Assembly: GCF_021347895.1 (NCBI RefSeq)
Contig: NC_067125.1
Location: 8,762,768-8,826,767 of the forward strand
Source: Acanthochromis polyacanthus
Taxonomy: Eukaryota > Chordata > Actinopteri > Pomacentridae
DNA length: 64,000 nucleotides
Reading direction: 5' to 3'
The position numbers were made by a program, and so were the translations under genes. Within the stretch, counting starts at the first letter, position 1. Each line of letters starts with the position of its first letter. The notes below the pieces were generated by a model, which was not told where the DNA came from, searched no databases, and was given only the letters and a program-made list of their open reading frames with translations. Positions 26,219-38,485 of the stretch are shown here, piece after piece.

Positions 26219-27212
26219 ACTATGAGAAGATCAGAGTTGGATGACTGTCTGCTAAATTGCTGTAAATGTAGTTTTGGTGAATGTCACTGATGGAGCGCAG
26301 CCCTTCGAGCTGACATTTTTGAAACGAGTGATGTCCTCAGGCCAAGTGGGAGTGGGGGTGGAATCCACAGTTACAAGGACGCGTCTGTCATTGAGTGGCG
26401 GGAGGTCACATCATCTACTACAAATCATAATCACGCATTCCATCTAAAATGGAGTGTGACAGTTTATTCTGGCCCTTGGACTTAAAACTCAGTTTATATT
26501 GAGCGATAACGACAGTGAGGTGCAAATGAAAGGTCGAATAAAATTAGTAAGAGGAACTAGAGCCAGAATATTTATAGGGATGGTCTATTTAAAATTTAGC
26601 GTCTGTCGATATCAAGTTCCAATCCGGTAATGTTTTCCTATAATATACAAAACCAATCCAATGTATATGCTTGTCACAAACCTTATCATGAAGCTCCTCT
26701 TACTGTTTAATACTGCAACAACCTGAGAAGGTGGTCCACATACATAATAAAATATAGCATTCTAAATAACAGTAATGTAGCTTAAAAACACTGATTTCCA
26801 GAGTAAAGTCTAGTTGTTGAAACAAAAACTAGACAGTGTACTCGAAAATTCATATTTTCCAGTTCTAGAACTTTGCTTTTGCTTTTTGGTTTGAGCATTT
26901 TAACAAGAAAAAAAAATAGATTCTATTGTGTTGATTTTCTAAGACTAAATGTCAAGGAATGCTTTTGTGTAGAGTAGAATGCTGTAATCTAGAATGAAAT
27001 TATTCTATTCTAGAGCATAGGAATTGGACGTATGAACAGGACATTCTGGAGTAGAGTCAGTTGAGTAGAAAATTGAAAAATGTTCTCAGTTTGAAAACAA
27101 AGAATTCTAGAAGGATTCTATCATAAAATAATTGTTCACTGTTATTTTCTAAAAGAGGAATATCTTATTGAGCATTGAAACAAAATAGAATATCTGTATT
27201 CATTTCCTAAAG
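26219..27212. other. No gene recognised; TTCTAG-rich
   Basis: AT-rich, with an unusual density of TTCTAGAA-like motifs between about 26,820 and 27,360. No coding similarity. Confidence 0.4.
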
Positions 27213-27232
27213 AGAACCTTCTAGAAATTTCA
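27213..27232. promoter_or_regulatory. Perfect four-unit heat-shock-element motif
   Basis: AGAAC CTTCT AGAAA TTTCA is four contiguous alternating nGAAn/nTTCn pentamers, the consensus for HSF trimers. It lies 250 bp 3' of the TTCTAG-rich stretch. No adjacent promoter or gene is evident, so function is unproven. Confidence 0.4.
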
Positions 27233-27745
27233 GCAAAACAATTGGAAAATTCTTTAAACCTGAAGTATCACATATATCTGATTTGGACATGAGTTTAGAG
27301 CGTTCATTTATTACAATAGACGGTGTTCCTTCTTGAACCTTCTAGGCTAACAGCTGCTATCACACTGTGTACACCACTAGAGGAAGACATGTTTTACAGT
27401 CCAGATTTTAGTTATTTAGGCTCCTTACTTCAGTATACTGCATTTAAAATAATAATAGACACTAAAGTGCCAAATCTCAGCTTTAATCTGAGTCTCTTTA
27501 CATGAAGAACTGCAATATCTAACATGAAATGCCCAAATGTAGCAATCAAAAGTACCTGGACACATGGCCGTGAGTTGTTTCAACATTAGCTCACAGTTGA
27601 TGTGTTCAGCACTTACTTTTCAGCGTGTGCGCTTCATATAATCACACTGAGACAACTGCAATAAAATAGATCCTTAAGTCTATATAATATTTTTTTGGGA
27701 TGTGCATAAAATGTGAAGTGCAGTACAAGCTATACTTCATTACAG

Positions 27746-27807
27746 CAGATATTTGCCCTTCATACGACCTCATCAGACTGAATTTGCTGCATAATCGGTC
27801 CTCTCAG
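27746..27807 (+). CDS. Weak candidate internal exon
   Basis: A 62-bp segment is bounded by TTCATTACAG upstream and CAG/GTAAGC downstream. One of three frames is open throughout (DICPSYDLIRLNLLHNRSSQ); the other two have stops. The acceptor has a poor pyrimidine tract, the peptide is unrecognised, and an open frame over 62 bp is unremarkable. It is listed only because both splice sites and a frame coincide. Confidence 0.12.
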
Positions 27808-28068
27808 GTAAGCTCTCAGCTATCCCTTACCTCGTCTTTCTGTACTTTTCCTATTCCCCTATTTTTGCCTTCACCTTCAGCCATGTCTTCTGCTTGTCCC
27901 GATGTCCCACCGCTTATCCAATCTGTCCAATCCTCTGGCCCGGCTCTGCTCTGCCAGCTGGACATGGACAGCGCCTCCCTGAGGGGAGAACAGGTGTAGC
28001 GACACACACTCCACTGAGCACACAGCTACCTGTGGCATTGAGCGGGCATGTGCCCAACTATGAGCACA

Positions 28069-28091
28069 TACACACACACACACACACACAC
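28069..28091. repeat. Short (CA)n tract
   Basis: About 11 CA units. Confidence 0.9.
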
Positions 28092-30471
28092 ATTCACATA
28101 GGTACACACTCCACTAATGGACTTACCTGATCTGCACAAACAAACATGGAAGCTAAGCAGGTTGCTCTCGGGCGCTCAGTGACAAAATGTTCACGCAATA
28201 ATAAAATAAAATCGGATGCATGTACCTTGGAACACACTTTGGCTGGAACATTAGAGCAAACTCACTCATGAAGCTGAACATGGGCTTGTTTGGCAAACAC
28301 ACTCACGTAATCACAAACTCATAACCGAGTCATCTTCCACTTATTCTCTGCCTACTGCGGAATTGCAGGTCTAGTTATGAAGCTTCATTTGCTGCTTTTC
28401 AAGAAATGCAGAAGCAGAGAATGGCGACATCTCTAAGTGGTTTAAATGATTGCAACAAAAACTCTGATAACACAGGGACACTTGATTCGGCGGTGTTCAC
28501 GTATTAACAATCAGCTCAGTCGCAGTCCATCACAAACACCATTTACTTCCCTTGCTGTGAGCGAGGATGATTGTTGGTGATTCATTTAGATTCAATCATT
28601 GGAGAGAGAGTGACTAGAAAACGGGGAGTTTTGTGGGTCGACTGTGTCTGTGTTTACGCCTCTCTGTCTGGATGGTTTTGACAATATGATCACTGACTTC
28701 TATTTAAAATGGAGAGCAGAAGTCTGATGTGAGTGATGAATTAATGAGCCTCACGTACTGGCAGTGTTGTAGGAGCAGAGGGCAGAGGCTCTGACCGGAA
28801 ACAACCTTTCCTTGAGTTTATTCCAACAGCAGGGACTTGTGCAGTGGATGTTCACCATCTTCAAAAGGCAGTAAACACAGTCAAGGACATACAGTAACTC
28901 CAGCTCACATTCTTTGAAGGAAAAGTGTTCTTCTTCCATTTTTTGAAAACTATTGACTTTCTATGTTTTGTTTATCCTTCCCTTTCAGACTTGGAAAAAC
29001 ATGAAGACTGGTGTGCATCCAGATAATCAATCTGGATCTATGGCTAGAAGGAGAAAGATTGATTTGTTATGTCTTGGAGACGCTGTTTGATTCCGCCCGC
29101 CTTTTCTTTTTACAAAGGCAGAGAGAAATGCTTGTTTTGTCTCGCCTGTCTCTTTAGCTCAAAGAAGCGGTGATCCTTGACAAGTCCGGTTTGCGCCCTT
29201 CGACCCCAGTGACCTGAGGAGCCATTGATCATTGCACCACAAGGATTAGCAATGCACGATGGGATCTGAAGTCCCTGAGCAGAGACATTGTTTTGATTTC
29301 CTATGAAGGTTCCTTTTGTCTATGTACGTTTAATATCTCTCCATGTGGATCTAGTGGGAGCGGGACGGCTAAACTAGAACAAATTAGTGTCACGTAGTGA
29401 TAGTCACTGCTTTTGAAGCCTGCACTAATTACATCTACGGAGGTAAAATTAACGACACGATAAAGGGAATCTGCTGTTTGGGAATAAATGTTATCTTAAT
29501 TGGTCGGTAGGATCCCCTTTGGGTTTCATTTTGATGTGCATCAGTGAAGTCTGCCGTTTTTTTGTGGAAGCATAATAAGATCTAAGCAGTTAGTCGAAGC
29601 AGGGTTTGTTTTTGTGAAGGCGGTAATGTGATCGGAGTGGTTAAGGCAGGCGAAGCTTATGGGTCTTTTCAATCCAAAGTTAGTATGTGCTGTCATGAGG
29701 ACGGAGGGGCGGTGTAGGTGGAGGGTGGGGGTCATTGAAATGGATGCGATGTGAATCCACTCGAAGTCTCTGGGGGGCTGAAAGAGGGAAGAATTAGATT
29801 AGTGGGAGAATGCAATCAGTGTGACTACATTACCGAGTATGATGAGAGAGGCAGGGAGGGGAGATGTGAGTGACAAGATGTTGGACGGCGAAAACTTTTC
29901 AAGACTGCCCCGAGAATGCCAAAGAAGGGGGGAGAGAGGAGGGAGAGCAGGGGGGAGGAGATCCATAACCGCAAATATCTCAAAAACCAAAAGCCAGGAA
30001 ATCGATTGAAAGGTTCTTTAAATATATACATATCATTCCTTCTTCCTCTCCCTTTCCTGTGCCCTTATTCTCTCAAAAATCTAATTACTCAAATACCAGA
30101 GGAGGAAAAACTTATAGTCTGACCAAACAACATTATGGAAATTTTATATGACTTTGAGGGGAAAGAAAGCTTTTTTTTATGATGGAGGATCAGTAGAATA
30201 CAAGGCTAAGAGGTGAGGCCAGGCAGCCGATTGTTAACATTTTGTCATCCTGGTTAAAAACGGCAACAAGGAGTGAGCAGAGCAGACTGTGAGTGGGAAA
30301 GATCCTGCTGAATGCGCGAGCGGTTTCCTTTTACACTATTTATCCTGACTACAAACCCAATTAGCTCAAATCAGATTCAGTGTTTACACTAGCATCAGGA
30401 GATGATTAAGTGAAACCTAGCATTCCAGTCTCACGTTCCCCCTCATCGTTGACTTTGGATTGTGGGTCTAA
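28092..30471. other. No gene recognised
   Basis: Unique-looking DNA without recognised repeats. The 29.0-29.5 kb part is less AT-rich and free of simple repeats, so it would be a reasonable place to look for a conserved non-coding element by alignment. Confidence 0.35.
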
Positions 30472-30493
30472 AACACACACACACACGCACACG

Positions 30494-30585
<92 letters not shown>
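30472..30585. repeat. (CA)n microsatellite with CG interruptions
   Basis: About 57 dinucleotide units, with CG substitutions near both ends. Confidence 0.97.
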
Positions 30586-30589
<4 letters not shown>

Positions 30590-30964
30590 ATAACACTCCA
30601 ACCAGCCCCCCACAAAAAAACACAGTCTTTATGAAGTGGTTCTACACAGTTCCAGTAAATGCTCCCTTCACACTTTTTAGTGCCATAAATTTAGAAGAGT
30701 TTGTCGAACAAAAACACCATTTTATTGCATTGTACCTCTAATTGAAGCACCCATCTCTGTGTTATTGAAACGATTTGTCCAAATGAAATTCTGGGATTGT
30801 TGTACTGGAAATAAGAGGTCAAATCTCTCTCTTTTCTTTTTGTGTCCTCCTTGCTTGTGGTTTTCTTATATGTGGATCATCACAGTAGAATTCCTTTTCC
30901 TATGTGCTGTTTATTGATCGTCTTTACAGTCACCTATGATCATAAAGATCTACTGCAGCTTTGA

Positions 30965-31445
30965 CCCTCGAGTTATCCTGCAGGTCAAAATTAACCTGTT
31001 TTAAAGTTTGGAAATGTGGGGGAAAAAAGTTCTGATGTCCACATTTTCAACATTTCTGGAAAATCTTTTAACATTTTTTGGTGGAAAAAAAGAAATATTA
31101 AAAATATTTCTTAAGAACATTCACAAAAAGAATGTTGATTTTTTTTGCGAATGTTCTTAAAGAAAATATTAGAAGTTTTTCTGATATATATGGAATCACT
31201 TTAGATATTTTTAGGATTTTTTTGAAAAATCTTTACTCATTTTTAAAAAATATTTACAAGATTTTTTGCCAGATTTGGGGGATTTTTTTCTTTAAATAAA
31301 ACTTTTAGGAATTTATTGGACTTTTCTTCCTGAAGGTTTTGCAAATTTCCAGAAATTTAGGGATTTTTTTTTTGCTGAATTTTTGGATTTTTTTCAGACA
31401 AGAACACAATGTTTTTGGGGCGTGTAAATGAGGACAACAGGAGGG
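30965..31445. mobile_element. TTAA-type (piggyBac-like) MITE, copy 1
   Basis: Left end CCCTCGAGTTATCCT and right end AGGACAACAGGAGGG are imperfect inverted repeats. The right end abuts TTAA (31,446-31,449) and the left abuts TTGA (30,961-30,964), read as a mutated TTAA. The interior is built of AT-rich subrepeats with a strong hairpin at about 31,110-31,170. Same family as 49,131-49,682, in opposite orientation. Confidence 0.65.
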
Positions 31446-31449
31446 TTAA

Positions 31450-33100
31450 AAACATTTTGCAGCCAAAATGGATCCATGCAGTGAAGCTACACAGCTTCCA
31501 TGCAGCCATATTTTCTGGGCACATTGTGGCTTTAATAGGACAGTTTTAATACACTGAGGTGTTTTTCTAGTGCGCTGGAACACAACCACAGTTCTCTGTG
31601 AAGAGCCACAGAGCACATTAACATCCAGATTTTAGCAGAAGGATCATTTTAAAGCTGCTCTCTTGCTACAATCAGTATTTTTATACTGGGATTAGAGGGA
31701 ATCATTATGTGCAATGTGAAAGGGGTCGATCATTGCAACAAAACCACAGATAATTATCACTCAGAGCTGCAGTTACCTTCAGCCTGGAGAGCATTGTAAT
31801 ATCTTTTAACTTGTTGTTTTCGCTTTATGGTTGCAGGTTTAAAAATTTAATTCACTGTCGCAGCTTTCATCAGTTACCAGATGCATATGTTTGACAAAGA
31901 ATTTAAAAGGTCGTAAAAAGGTATAAAAAATAAAATGAACACTGGAGAGAAATATAACTTCAAATAAGTCATAAATATACTTCCTATGAGCAACATGTGA
32001 TATGAAAATTTGCCACATGAAATGAAAAAGTGCTAAGTGTTGTATCCATTGCACTGAACCAGATAAATAAACTGTTAATGCCAATCTAAGGAAATACCAT
32101 TTACTGTAGAACTCCAAATCAAAACTAAACCTAACCTTCATTCCAGTTTGCAGGTTTGCATCACTGATAGAAAATAAGAGCTTTCCTTGAGTCATTATAC
32201 GTAGAGCCCTGATCCCAACCAAAATCCCTTCAAAAACCCTCTTTCTTTATGTACAGCTTAACTCTTCCAGCTCAAAATCCATCCCACCCATTTAATCCTA
32301 ACATCTGCCCTTTCTGCCTACCCCCAACCTCTGGGCCTACATACATCCACCGCCAAGTACACCCCCCATGCTCCTGCTACCCAGGCCTGCAGAGAAAGCA
32401 AACAACATGGAAGTGTATGGGCAAACATGGATCTAAACACTGATTGTTTGGTGTCTGAACCTCTTTTTTTATTTATTTTTTTTGAATGTCAGTGCTGTTG
32501 ATTTTCCACGCCGGATCGGGTTTAGCTGTTTGCCTCTCCTAGAAACGAGAAATCAAAACAGTCCTCCTACATGATTGAGGCTATACGTGCATGTGTAAAA
32601 TATGTTAACCGATGCGACTGCGAAATTTGGTTTTTGTTCCCATGTTGGTGGGTTAAACAAATGCCCTTTGGATTAAATGATCCGTTAAGAAAACACTCGA
32701 TAGAATACATTTTCCGCCGACGCTGTTCATCCTTTGAAGTCCAGCCGCCATTCAGAAAGCATCCCATAATGCCCACTCACTGAATATAAACACATAACGA
32801 ATTCTCTTATCTTTTTAAATTACACCCTGTGAGCTGCTCAGGGAGTATAATGACATCGTACTCTTGGTGGTTTACATGGTCTGTGAGGATCAGAGGATGT
32901 GTGTGTGTTTGTGTTTGTATATGCAACATGTGTGTGCGTGTGTGTATGCATGACAGAGCAGATGCTGTGTGTGCAGTAAGTATGCAGGAGCTGTGAGAAC
33001 TCACAATCGTCTCCACTGCAAGGCCATGCGGAGGGGGATAAGGGTGTAAAAGCAACAAACCTGTCATTGTTTCACCCACATCAGCACCTTCTCTGTGTTG
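31450..33100. other. No gene recognised
   Basis: No recognised element. The stretch 32,500-32,800 is free of simple repeats and has overlapping short frames on both strands, none recognised. Confidence 0.35.
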
Positions 33101-33118
33101 CACACACACACACTCATC

Positions 33119-33150
<32 letters not shown>
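33101..33150. repeat. (CA)n microsatellite, interrupted
   Basis: Two CA blocks separated by CTCATCGA. Confidence 0.95.
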
Positions 33151-33152
<2 letters not shown>

Positions 33153-33719
33153 CAGAGCTTTTCCTGGGCCTCGGATCAGAGACGAGTGCATGACTTGGAC
33201 TCCAAGTGTGGCAATAGCTGCCCACATTATTCATCTGTCTGTGTGTGTTTTTGTTGCTCTGGCGGAGCTGCAGTGTTCCTTCCCATGACCAAATCCTACA
33301 CAAACTGGGTTTCTCACTCGATGTTTGAGAGCGGAGAGAAATGTTGGACAGACTGGCGGAACGAACACGGGTGCCAGCTCGCTTGAGTTTTGGTTCCAGT
33401 CTTGTGGGGGTTTTGGGAAAAGAAGAAAATCTCCCCCCAAATAAAGACATTTAGTTTAATTCCCAGTTCTACGGGGCTGGATTGGATTAGGGCTACAATG
33501 TAGATTTAAAGGTTGAAGGTGTCTGTGTGTTATAAACTGAAGTTTTAGTTCTATGTTCAAAGACTCAGAGAAGGAAACAGGCTTCAAAATTATCTAAAGA
33601 GCAGAAACCCTGTCATTTTTGATGTGGGGTATACGACCAAATCTGCTTTTATCGTTTAAAAAGTACAGCTAATTCTTTTGTTGGAGCAAGATAGAGAGAC
33701 TAATGCACCCAACAGACCA

Positions 33720-34035
33720 GACTACTGTAATACTGGACTGTATAAAAGTTATAAATCAGTTAAAATGAATTCTTAACTCTGCTGCCAGGGTGCTGACTCG
33801 GACCATAAGGTGACAACACATTACACTTATTTCATCGTCTGTCCATTGATAGCCTGTCAGCTTCTGTATTGATTATTTTACTTGTTTTATAGCACTTCAT
33901 GATCTTGCTCTCGTCTTCTGGTCTGACATGTTTCCAATGTTTTACCAGGACAGTTTCTCAGGTTCTCTGACACTTCCATCCAGACTGCACGACCGAAAAT
34001 GTGTCGAGGCAGCTTTAACTTTAGTTTAGCCCGTC
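33720..34035 (+). pseudogene. LINE ORF2 C-terminal relic
   Basis: Begins with a DYCN-coding block (GACTACTGTAAT), then a segment whose corrected reading resembles LNSAARVLTRT, a hallmark of the C-terminal region of teleost non-LTR retrotransposon reverse-transcriptase polyproteins. Further on, pieces such as HDLALVFWSDM stand where the family has a GLAPEYLSDLL-like block. Multiple stops and frameshifts make it non-functional. The catalytic YADD region is not present. The clade (Rex/Babar- or L2-like) cannot be decided here. Confidence 0.5.
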
Positions 34036-35167
34036 TGAATTCTCCAGAAATCCTGTGTTTTGTTTGCCAACAGTTCTCTGCACACCTCAGTAATAATCCC
34101 ATTAACACAGGGCTACAGTGTAACCAGCTGCATGTGTTTATCTGTGTTTGATATAAGGGCCAATGCAACCGTCTGTGTAGCAAACCAACGTGTACATATT
34201 TAATACAAACAGAGGTGTGTGTGCATCCACAAGCGTGAACTGGCCCCGTAGGTCAGGGGGAAGGTGTTGTTCATCAAGAGTATCAAGACTGCATGGCAGG
34301 AAAGAAAACACACACAAAACAGCAAATAAATGTGTTGTGATGACACACAAAAGAATTTAGTTTGTGATTCAAACACGATGGCTATGCATATATGTGTATA
34401 TATGTGTCTTGCTAACTTGTTAGTTATCTGTAAAGCTCTGAATTGCTCTAACTTGTTTGGAATATTTAAAAAAAAGAGTTAAGTCATTAAAAGCTACAGT
34501 AATGAGTTGGTGTGTTTTCAAGTTACTTTAGTAACCCCAGTATCTTTCATTCCCTTCTTCTTGTATCTGTGAGTCAGAACTCTTTTGACTAAATGTCTTT
34601 GAAGCTTTTAGCTTGTTAGGATTATCAGATTATTACTGCCAAAGGCAGGTGACCTTTTTGAAGGTTTTTACTGTTATTAGAGCAAGTTATTTTGGTTTTC
34701 CACTTCCTCTTTAAAGGTACAGTCCTTCTGTAGTGTGTGGGTTGAAGGTTATTTTTACTCCACCAAGGAACATGACAGAATTATGTGACGATTGGCATTG
34801 GTCTGTCTTTTTGTTAGCAACAGACTGACAGACAACATAACGGATTTGGATGAAATTTACAGGGAAGGTCAGAAATGACACAAAGACCAAGTGATTAGAT
34901 TTTGGCAGTGATGCAGCTTATAGTCTGGATCCACAGATTTGATAAAGATTTCTGTATCATTGTGAGATAGTGGCACAGCGTCACTGTAACCATGACAACA
35001 AGTGAACACTACATCAGCTGCCTGCTGATGATCACATGATTGTGATCCTACTACAAATCCACCGCTGCAGACTTATCCAGACTTATCCGTTGGAGAAATA
35101 GAAGGAACAACTGATTAAATTTTAGGGGTGTTTCCGAGTCCCGTCAATTCCCGCTGCCCGCTACATA

Positions 35168-35504
35168 CACTCAACAAAAATATAAACACAACACTTTTGT
35201 TTTTGCTCCCATTTTTTATGAGATGAACTCAAAGATCTAAAACTTTTTCCAGATACACAATATCACCATTTCTCTCAAATATTGTTCACAAATCTGTCTA
35301 AATCTGTGATAGTGAGCACTTCTCCTTTGCTGAGATAATCCATCCCACCTCACAGGTGTGCCATATCAAGATGCTGATTAGACACCATGATTAGTGCACA
35401 GGTGTGCCTTAGACTGCCCACAATAAAAGGACACTCTGAAAGGTGCAGTTTTGTTTTCATAAAAAATGGGAGCAAAAGCAAAAGTGTTGAGTTTTTGTTG
35501 AGCG
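35168..35504. mobile_element. Third Tc1-type MITE family, nested in copy D
   Basis: Termini CACTCAACAAAAATATAAAC and GAGTTTTTGTTGAGCG are inverted, flanked by TA on both sides (35,166-35,167 and 35,505-35,506). Copy E at 41.4 kb shows the empty site (CTACATATTTAGG). The interior contains TTTTTGCTCCCATTTTTTAT and its inverted counterpart. No coding capacity. Confidence 0.9.
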
Positions 35505-35752
35505 TATTTAGGTCACGTGATTTGGTATCCATACATAACGTACACACACATAACACGCCTGTGCTCAGTGCAAGATAATTTTGTTCTTGTGTACATCAAA
35601 ACTAAATGGCCACATTCAATGTAGCCATGATTTCTGATCATCAATAAATAATTCAAAAAATGCTGCATTTCTAAAAAGGAAAAAATGCTGCATTTCTGAC
35701 AATGCCATAAGGGGGAATGAACAGCCTTGAAGGAGTTTTGCACTCTCTAAGT

Positions 35753-36279
35753 CAGCGATCATCAACTGGCGGCCCGCGGGCCGAATCCGGCCCGCCGAAC
35801 CGTCCAATCCGGCCCGGGACTGGATTCCAAAATTGTGAGGATCAAAGAGAAAATATCATGTGGTCCACACTATTAAAGCAGTCAGTCCAGTCATTATTAA
35901 AGGATCTGTTTTCCACATCAACTTTTCGTTTCGTGGCCTTAGAGAGTGCCATTTTACCCGTGTTAAGAGGCCTTTTCCTGTCACTTCTGCGGTGTTTCTT
36001 TTTCAAGTGCTCTGTGAATAAAGTTGACTTGAGATGAGGCAAAATATCTCTATCACTCCTAGTGGTTGACTGTGGTACAGGTGATAGGAGCACTGACTCA
36101 TAAAGGCTAAAGATGCCTTCAGTTTTGTAATGAAATGGAAAAAATATAAAAAATAAACATCAAATAATAATTTTATGCCAAAATTCGATTTTTATTTAAT
36201 TTTTGTTTGAGGGTCCGGCCCCCAAAGTGACTGTCCGGTAAAATTCTGGCCCTCTGGCAAATATAGTTGGTGACCCCTG
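35753..36279 (-). mobile_element. 527-bp hAT element with exact 8-bp target duplication
   Basis: Termini CAGCGATCATCAACT and the reverse complement of AGTTGGTGACCCCTG are imperfect inverted repeats. The octamer CTCTAAGT is duplicated exactly at 35,745-35,752 and 36,280-36,287. The minus strand keeps a short frame resembling the start of a hAT transposase. It is an internal-deletion derivative. Confidence 0.85.
35842..35952 (-). pseudogene. hAT transposase N-terminus remnant
   Basis: A frame beginning MALSKATKRKVDVENRSFNN and continuing DWTDCFNSVDHMIFSL resembles the start of Charlie-like hAT transposases and the transposase part of GTF2IRD2, which begin with a K-R-K-V-D-x-E-N-R-x-F-N-x-x-W-T pattern. 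It stops after about 36 codons, before the BED zinc finger and catalytic core, so it codes no enzyme. An upstream in-frame extension to 36,093 exists, but the family pattern favours the start at 35,952. Confidence 0.6.
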
Positions 36280-36300
36280 CTCTAAGTGCTTTTCTAGTCT

Positions 36301-37378
36301 TAATTAGAGAAGGAAATATATATTTTAAAAAAAAACAGCTGAAAAAAAATAGGTATAGATATGGCATAGTAAATACAGAGTTCCAAAAGATTCAACAGGT
36401 AAATGATCAGCAGGGTTGGAGCAATGAGGCAGTGAGGCAGTGAGGCGGAGGTGGAGTAGTGCACAAAGCTAGATCCCTCAAGGAGTCGTGATTGTGGTTT
36501 AACACCTCCTCTCAGATTAGTCAGGAGGTGTGTATTAGTCCACCAGCACATTCATAATGAGTTTTTTTGTTTGTTTTAGAATTAATTCATGACCTTATTT
36601 ATTTATTTATTTTAGCTATTTTTTCCTGTAGATATTCATTAGTGGAACAGAAGTATTCATGGGTCTGCATAGTTCCTTGGAACCAAGATTCAATGCAAGT
36701 CCTGAGTCAAGCAGGTCCCAAATTATATGAAGCATGACCAGTTGTGGTCTGGTATAGAACAGATGTTGTGTAATGATTAAATCTTTTGAATAATTGTTAC
36801 CACATTTGATTTTTTTTCCATTGGGTCTTTTGTACCATTTAAAACGGGCTGTAAAAAATGTGAACTTGATATTAAATTAAAGCTTGAATAGCATCAAGGA
36901 AACAGATATGAGGCAGACTGTCACTTGAGCTTCAGTAACATCAGAATCCTCAAAGAAGCCAGAAGATAAAGGAAACAGGAATTACATTCTGGCTGAATAT
37001 AAGGATTGAAGCATAAGGAATAATAGAGAATGACTTACCAATCACCTTTTAAAACGTCTACTTTATCTGCGTTAAAGTGCTGGACAAGTCTTCATCTTCG
37101 TCAGCACTGAGTCGAGCATTTAGTGAGTCAACATTTTCACTCCTTATCTCAGTTTTGATTTACTCCCTCATAAAAGGGATTTTTCATAGCAGACATTTTG
37201 ACATACAGCTGCAGGAAAACCACGGATGAATTAATGATAGCTGCGTTCCACTTGGGGGAGGTCCTGCTATTCACTATTGCTTTCTAGACCACTTCATGAA
37301 ACAGATTCATCATTAATAGTAATATGAGCACCGTTTATACTTAACAACTAACTTGTCATCTTTCTCTTTTATCTCCAG
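36301..37378. other. No gene recognised
   Basis: AT-rich, with a short direct triplication of a GAGGCAGT-like unit at about 36,427-36,450. No recognised coding sequence. Confidence 0.35.
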
Positions 37379-37491
37379 AAACAACATTCCATGGTATAAT
37401 TTCTAGGAAGGAAAGCTTTGCTAAACATGCTGCTCACTCCCAAAATAATTTCTTAGGAGTTGCTGAAGACCAAACCAGAGCTGAAAGAAAC
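37379..37491 (+). CDS. Candidate orphan internal exon (113 bp)
   Basis: Upstream is a textbook acceptor: an ACTAAC branch-point-like motif at about 27 bp, a TTTCTCTTTTATCTCCAG pyrimidine tract, then the exon. Downstream is AAC/GTGAGT. After two leading bases one frame is open for all 37 codons and ends flush with the donor; the other two frames have stops. The peptide opens TTFHGIISRKESFAKHAAHS and ends GVAEDQTRAERN. FHGIISR also occurs at the start of chimaerin SH2 domains, but the rest does not fit an SH2, so I assign no gene. No partner exon was found within several kb, though introns could be long. Confidence 0.35.
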
Positions 37492-37999
37492 GTGAGTATT
37501 AAACCCATTTGTCAGATGAATAGAATAATGCTAATATCTTCATTTCATCATCTTTATAAGACTATTTATGCCCATGTTTCCATCACATATTTTAATGCAT
37601 ATCTCATCTGAAAAAGTTCATGGAAATTGCAAACATTTTTTTAAAAAAAACTTACATTATTATTTTTCATTCACTTTAGGTAGTTTCTGACTTTTTGGAA
37701 AAAAGACTTAATCACTGCACATAATGTGGGATGTATGCATGTTAGCGAATAAAATGAACATTTAACTCATGTGACCGATTACTTCTTTGTTGTCTTTCTA
37801 TCCAGACAGGATGAAACGTAACTGAAACCAGCTGTGACACGAAAGAACAATCACAGTTTTCCTGATTGACATTTTCTGAAAAAATTGTACTAGTTTTGTC
37901 GCAGAGATGGACAAAGTTTTGTATCTTCTTCTTCATTAAAGCTTTATAGCGGTCCGGGAAAAAAATAGTTTTGTTTTTAGCTTTCACTTGAATCTCAGT

Positions 38000-38366
38000 G
38001 AGTACCATTCAAAAGTTTGGGGTCATTTAGGAATGTCCTTATTTTTGAAAGAAAATATATTTTTTAATGAAGATAACATTAAAATAATCAGAAATCCGAT
38101 CTAGACATTGTTAGTGTGGTAAATGACTGTTGTAGCTGGAAACAGCTGATTTTTAATGGAATATCTCCATAGGGGTACAGAGGAACATTTCCAGCAACCA
38201 TCACTCCTGTGTTCTAATGCTACATTGTGTTAGCTAATGGTGTTGAAAGGCTCATTGATGATTAGAAAACCCTTGTGCAGTTATGTTAGCACATGAATAA
38301 AAGTGTGAATCTTCATAGAAAACATGAAATTGTCTGGATGACCCCAAACTTTTGAAAGGTAGTATA
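38000..38366 (+). mobile_element. Tc1-type MITE, near full length
   Basis: Starts AGTACCATTCAAAAGTTTGG and ends TTTTGAAAGGTAGTATA. Same family as 9,752-10,102, in opposite orientation. The interior is complete, including GTAGCTGGAAACAGCTGATT. The outermost terminal bases have decayed. Confidence 0.88.
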
Positions 38367-38485
38367 ATATTGTAACATAATCTATACTGACACCTTCTGA
38401 TGACACCACTCCAAAGTGGTTCATGGAGACACGACTAATTTGCATTTTCTTTTTTATATTTGTTGCACCATTTCAATTTGAACAT

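Larger units (their letters stand above)
34751..36300 (-). repeat. GGCGGAATAATAA repeat family, copy D with two nested insertions
   Basis: Long form, running from ATTTTTACTCCACCAAGGAA to TGCTTTTCTAGTCT. It is expanded to about 1.55 kb by a Tc1-type MITE at 35,168-35,504 and a hAT element at 35,753-36,279, both with intact target duplications. Confidence 0.85.

Noticed and set aside
37379..37491. Assignment of the orphan exon to a chimaerin SH2 domain
   Set aside because: Only FHGIISR matches. The following residues lack the SH2 FLVRES-type strand, so the similarity is likely chance.
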